From Sulfurimonas sp. (GTDB taxonomy: Bacteria > Campylobacterota > Campylobacteria > Campylobacterales > Sulfurimonadaceae), in contig JAGGWO010000044.1 in NCBI GenBank assembly GCA_021157485.1, positions 1 to 5,656 on the forward strand: a stretch of 5,656 nt of DNA, in the 5' to 3' direction. Below the pieces are notes generated by a model, which saw nothing but the letters and a program-made list of their open reading frames with translations, was not told where the DNA came from and did no database searches. A program made the position numbers and the translations under genes. How positions within the stretch are numbered: position 1 is the first letter of the stretch; each line of letters starts with the position of its first letter. Positions 4,967 to 5,656 of this stretch are shown piece by piece.

Positions 4967-5609
4967 GTTTGTAACCTATACCGCGAACATTTTGGATTGT
5001 AACGTGAGGAAGAAGATGTTTTATGCGGTTGATATAAACCCTTATTGCGCCATCACTACCACCATCAGAAGAACTCCATAGCTCATCTAAAATCATCTCT
5101 TTTGGTACTGAAGAAGAAGCATGTTGCATAAGAAGGAGGAGTAGTTCATACTCTTTTTTTGAAAGTTCCAGTTCTACATTATCGTAAAGAATTCTTTTGT
5201 GCGTAATGTCATGACAGAGTAGATTAACACATTTTACTTCATCTTTAACACTGCGTTTAAGGAGTGCTTTTAAACGCAGCAGTAGTTCATCATTATCAAA
5301 AGGTTTCGTTAAATAATCATCGCAACCACTTAAAAAACCACGTTCTAACATCTCTTTATCTTTATGTGAAGTTAGAAAAATTGCAGGAGTGTTATCATTG
5401 GCATCTCTGAGTTCTTTTAAAAGAGAGACACCATTTATAAGCGGAACATTTATATCAAGAAGATAAGCATCAAATTTATGCTCAAATGTGGCATCTAATG
5501 CACTCTGCCCATTTGGAGAGTGCATCACATCGTAGCCCTCATCTTCAAGTAAATCTGTAAGAGTCTCTCCAAAAAGGAGATCATCTTCAAGTAAAAGAAT
5601 TTTAATCAA
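4956..5609 (-). CDS. OmpR-family DNA-binding response regulator
   Basis: This is a cytoplasmic transcription regulator, activated by phosphorylation from the kinase encoded next. From the TTG at 5609 it has 217 residues. The receiver domain (about 1-115) has the acidic pair D9/D10 (LLLEDDLLF), phospho-acceptor D52 (YLLDINVP), T80 (FLTSH) and K102 (YLTKPF). The winged-helix domain (about 125-217) includes LSKKEYELLLLLMQH, the recognition-helix region GAIRVYINRIKHLL and the wing VRGIGYKLVP. An ATG at 5645 would add 12 residues (MLVRQFHGQLRA) unlike the family and would overlap the upstream gene by 44 bases. The TTG gives the usual start (MIKILLLEDD) and overlaps that gene's stop by 8 bases, suggesting translational coupling. 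Targets are unknown; control of its own operon, including exbBD, is an inference. Confidence 0.92.
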   Translation of the reverse strand: MIKILLLEDDLLFGETLTDLLEDEGYDVMHSPNGQSALDATFEHKFDAYLLDINVPLINGVSLLKELRDANDNTPAIFLTSHKDKEMLERGFLSGCDDYLTKPFDNDELLLRLKALLKRSVKDEVKCVNLLCHDITHKRILYDNVELELSKKEYELLLLLMQHASSSVPKEMILDELWSSSDGGSDGAIRVYINRIKHLLPHVTIQNVRGIGYKLVP

Positions 5610-5656
5610 CGCTCTCAATTGCCCATGAAATTGTCTCACCAGCATACATTGGAACA
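5602..5656 (-). CDS. C-terminal end of an unidentified upstream gene
   Basis: A frame entering from the right edge on the minus strand reads VPMYAGETISWAIESVD and stops at TAA (5602-5604). The stop overlaps the TTG start of the response regulator (TTGATTAA), an arrangement common in operons, and the codons look like real coding sequence for this genome. Only 17 residues are visible, so no family can be named. If real, this gene is the first visible member of the operon leading to exbBD, and the operon promoter lies outside the window. Confidence 0.5.
   Translation of the reverse strand, partial: VPMYAGETISWAIESVD

Noticed and set aside
5610..5645. ATG start for the response regulator at 5645
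   Set aside because: It adds 12 residues atypical of OmpR-family receivers and overlaps the upstream gene's coding end by 44 bases; no ribosome-binding site is seen in the few visible upstream bases.
1..5656. CRISPR array, tRNA, insertion sequence or phage genes
   Set aside because: No regularly spaced repeats, cloverleaf, transposase or phage-like reading frame was seen on either strand.

Overview
The window looks like a chromosomal segment from a Campylobacterota (Epsilonproteobacteria) bacterium, most like Sulfurimonas or a relative. The evidence is the AT-rich composition, the short ExbB/ExbD proteins, the GroES start ([12 protein letters not shown]) and the GroEL with a GGM-type tail. 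This placement rests on recognising sequence style, not on a database search. No mobile element, CRISPR array, tRNA or rRNA is visible.

Layout, plus strand: the C-terminal ATPase end of a sensor histidine kinase (1-315); a promoter-bearing gap; groES (406-669); an unusually long, heavily self-complementary spacer (670-799); groEL (800-2440), whose stop codon lies in a perfect stem-loop; a small exported protein of unknown function (2557-3000) ending in an intrinsic terminator; and a 75-residue single-pass membrane protein of unknown function (3048-3275).

Layout, minus strand, convergent with the above: read from the right edge, the last 17 codons of an unidentified gene (5602-5656), an OmpR-family response regulator (4956-5609), a small two-helix histidine kinase (4142-4966), exbB (3674-4126) and exbD (3276-3668). 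These genes overlap or sit 5-15 bases apart, so they look like one operon. ExbB and ExbD form a proton-driven inner-membrane motor that normally powers TonB-dependent outer-membrane uptake. No tonB lies within the window. The two-component pair probably senses an envelope or nutrient cue, and control of exbBD is an inference from gene order.

The most interesting non-coding feature is the groES-groEL spacer. It can fold into a three-helix junction (695-750) flanked by two more hairpins. One strand of the third helix (732-739) is also an exact complement of the groEL ribosome-binding site (788-795). It could be a cis-acting RNA switch or thermometer, or a dispersed palindromic repeat that happens to have landed here. 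A genome-wide copy search would tell these apart.
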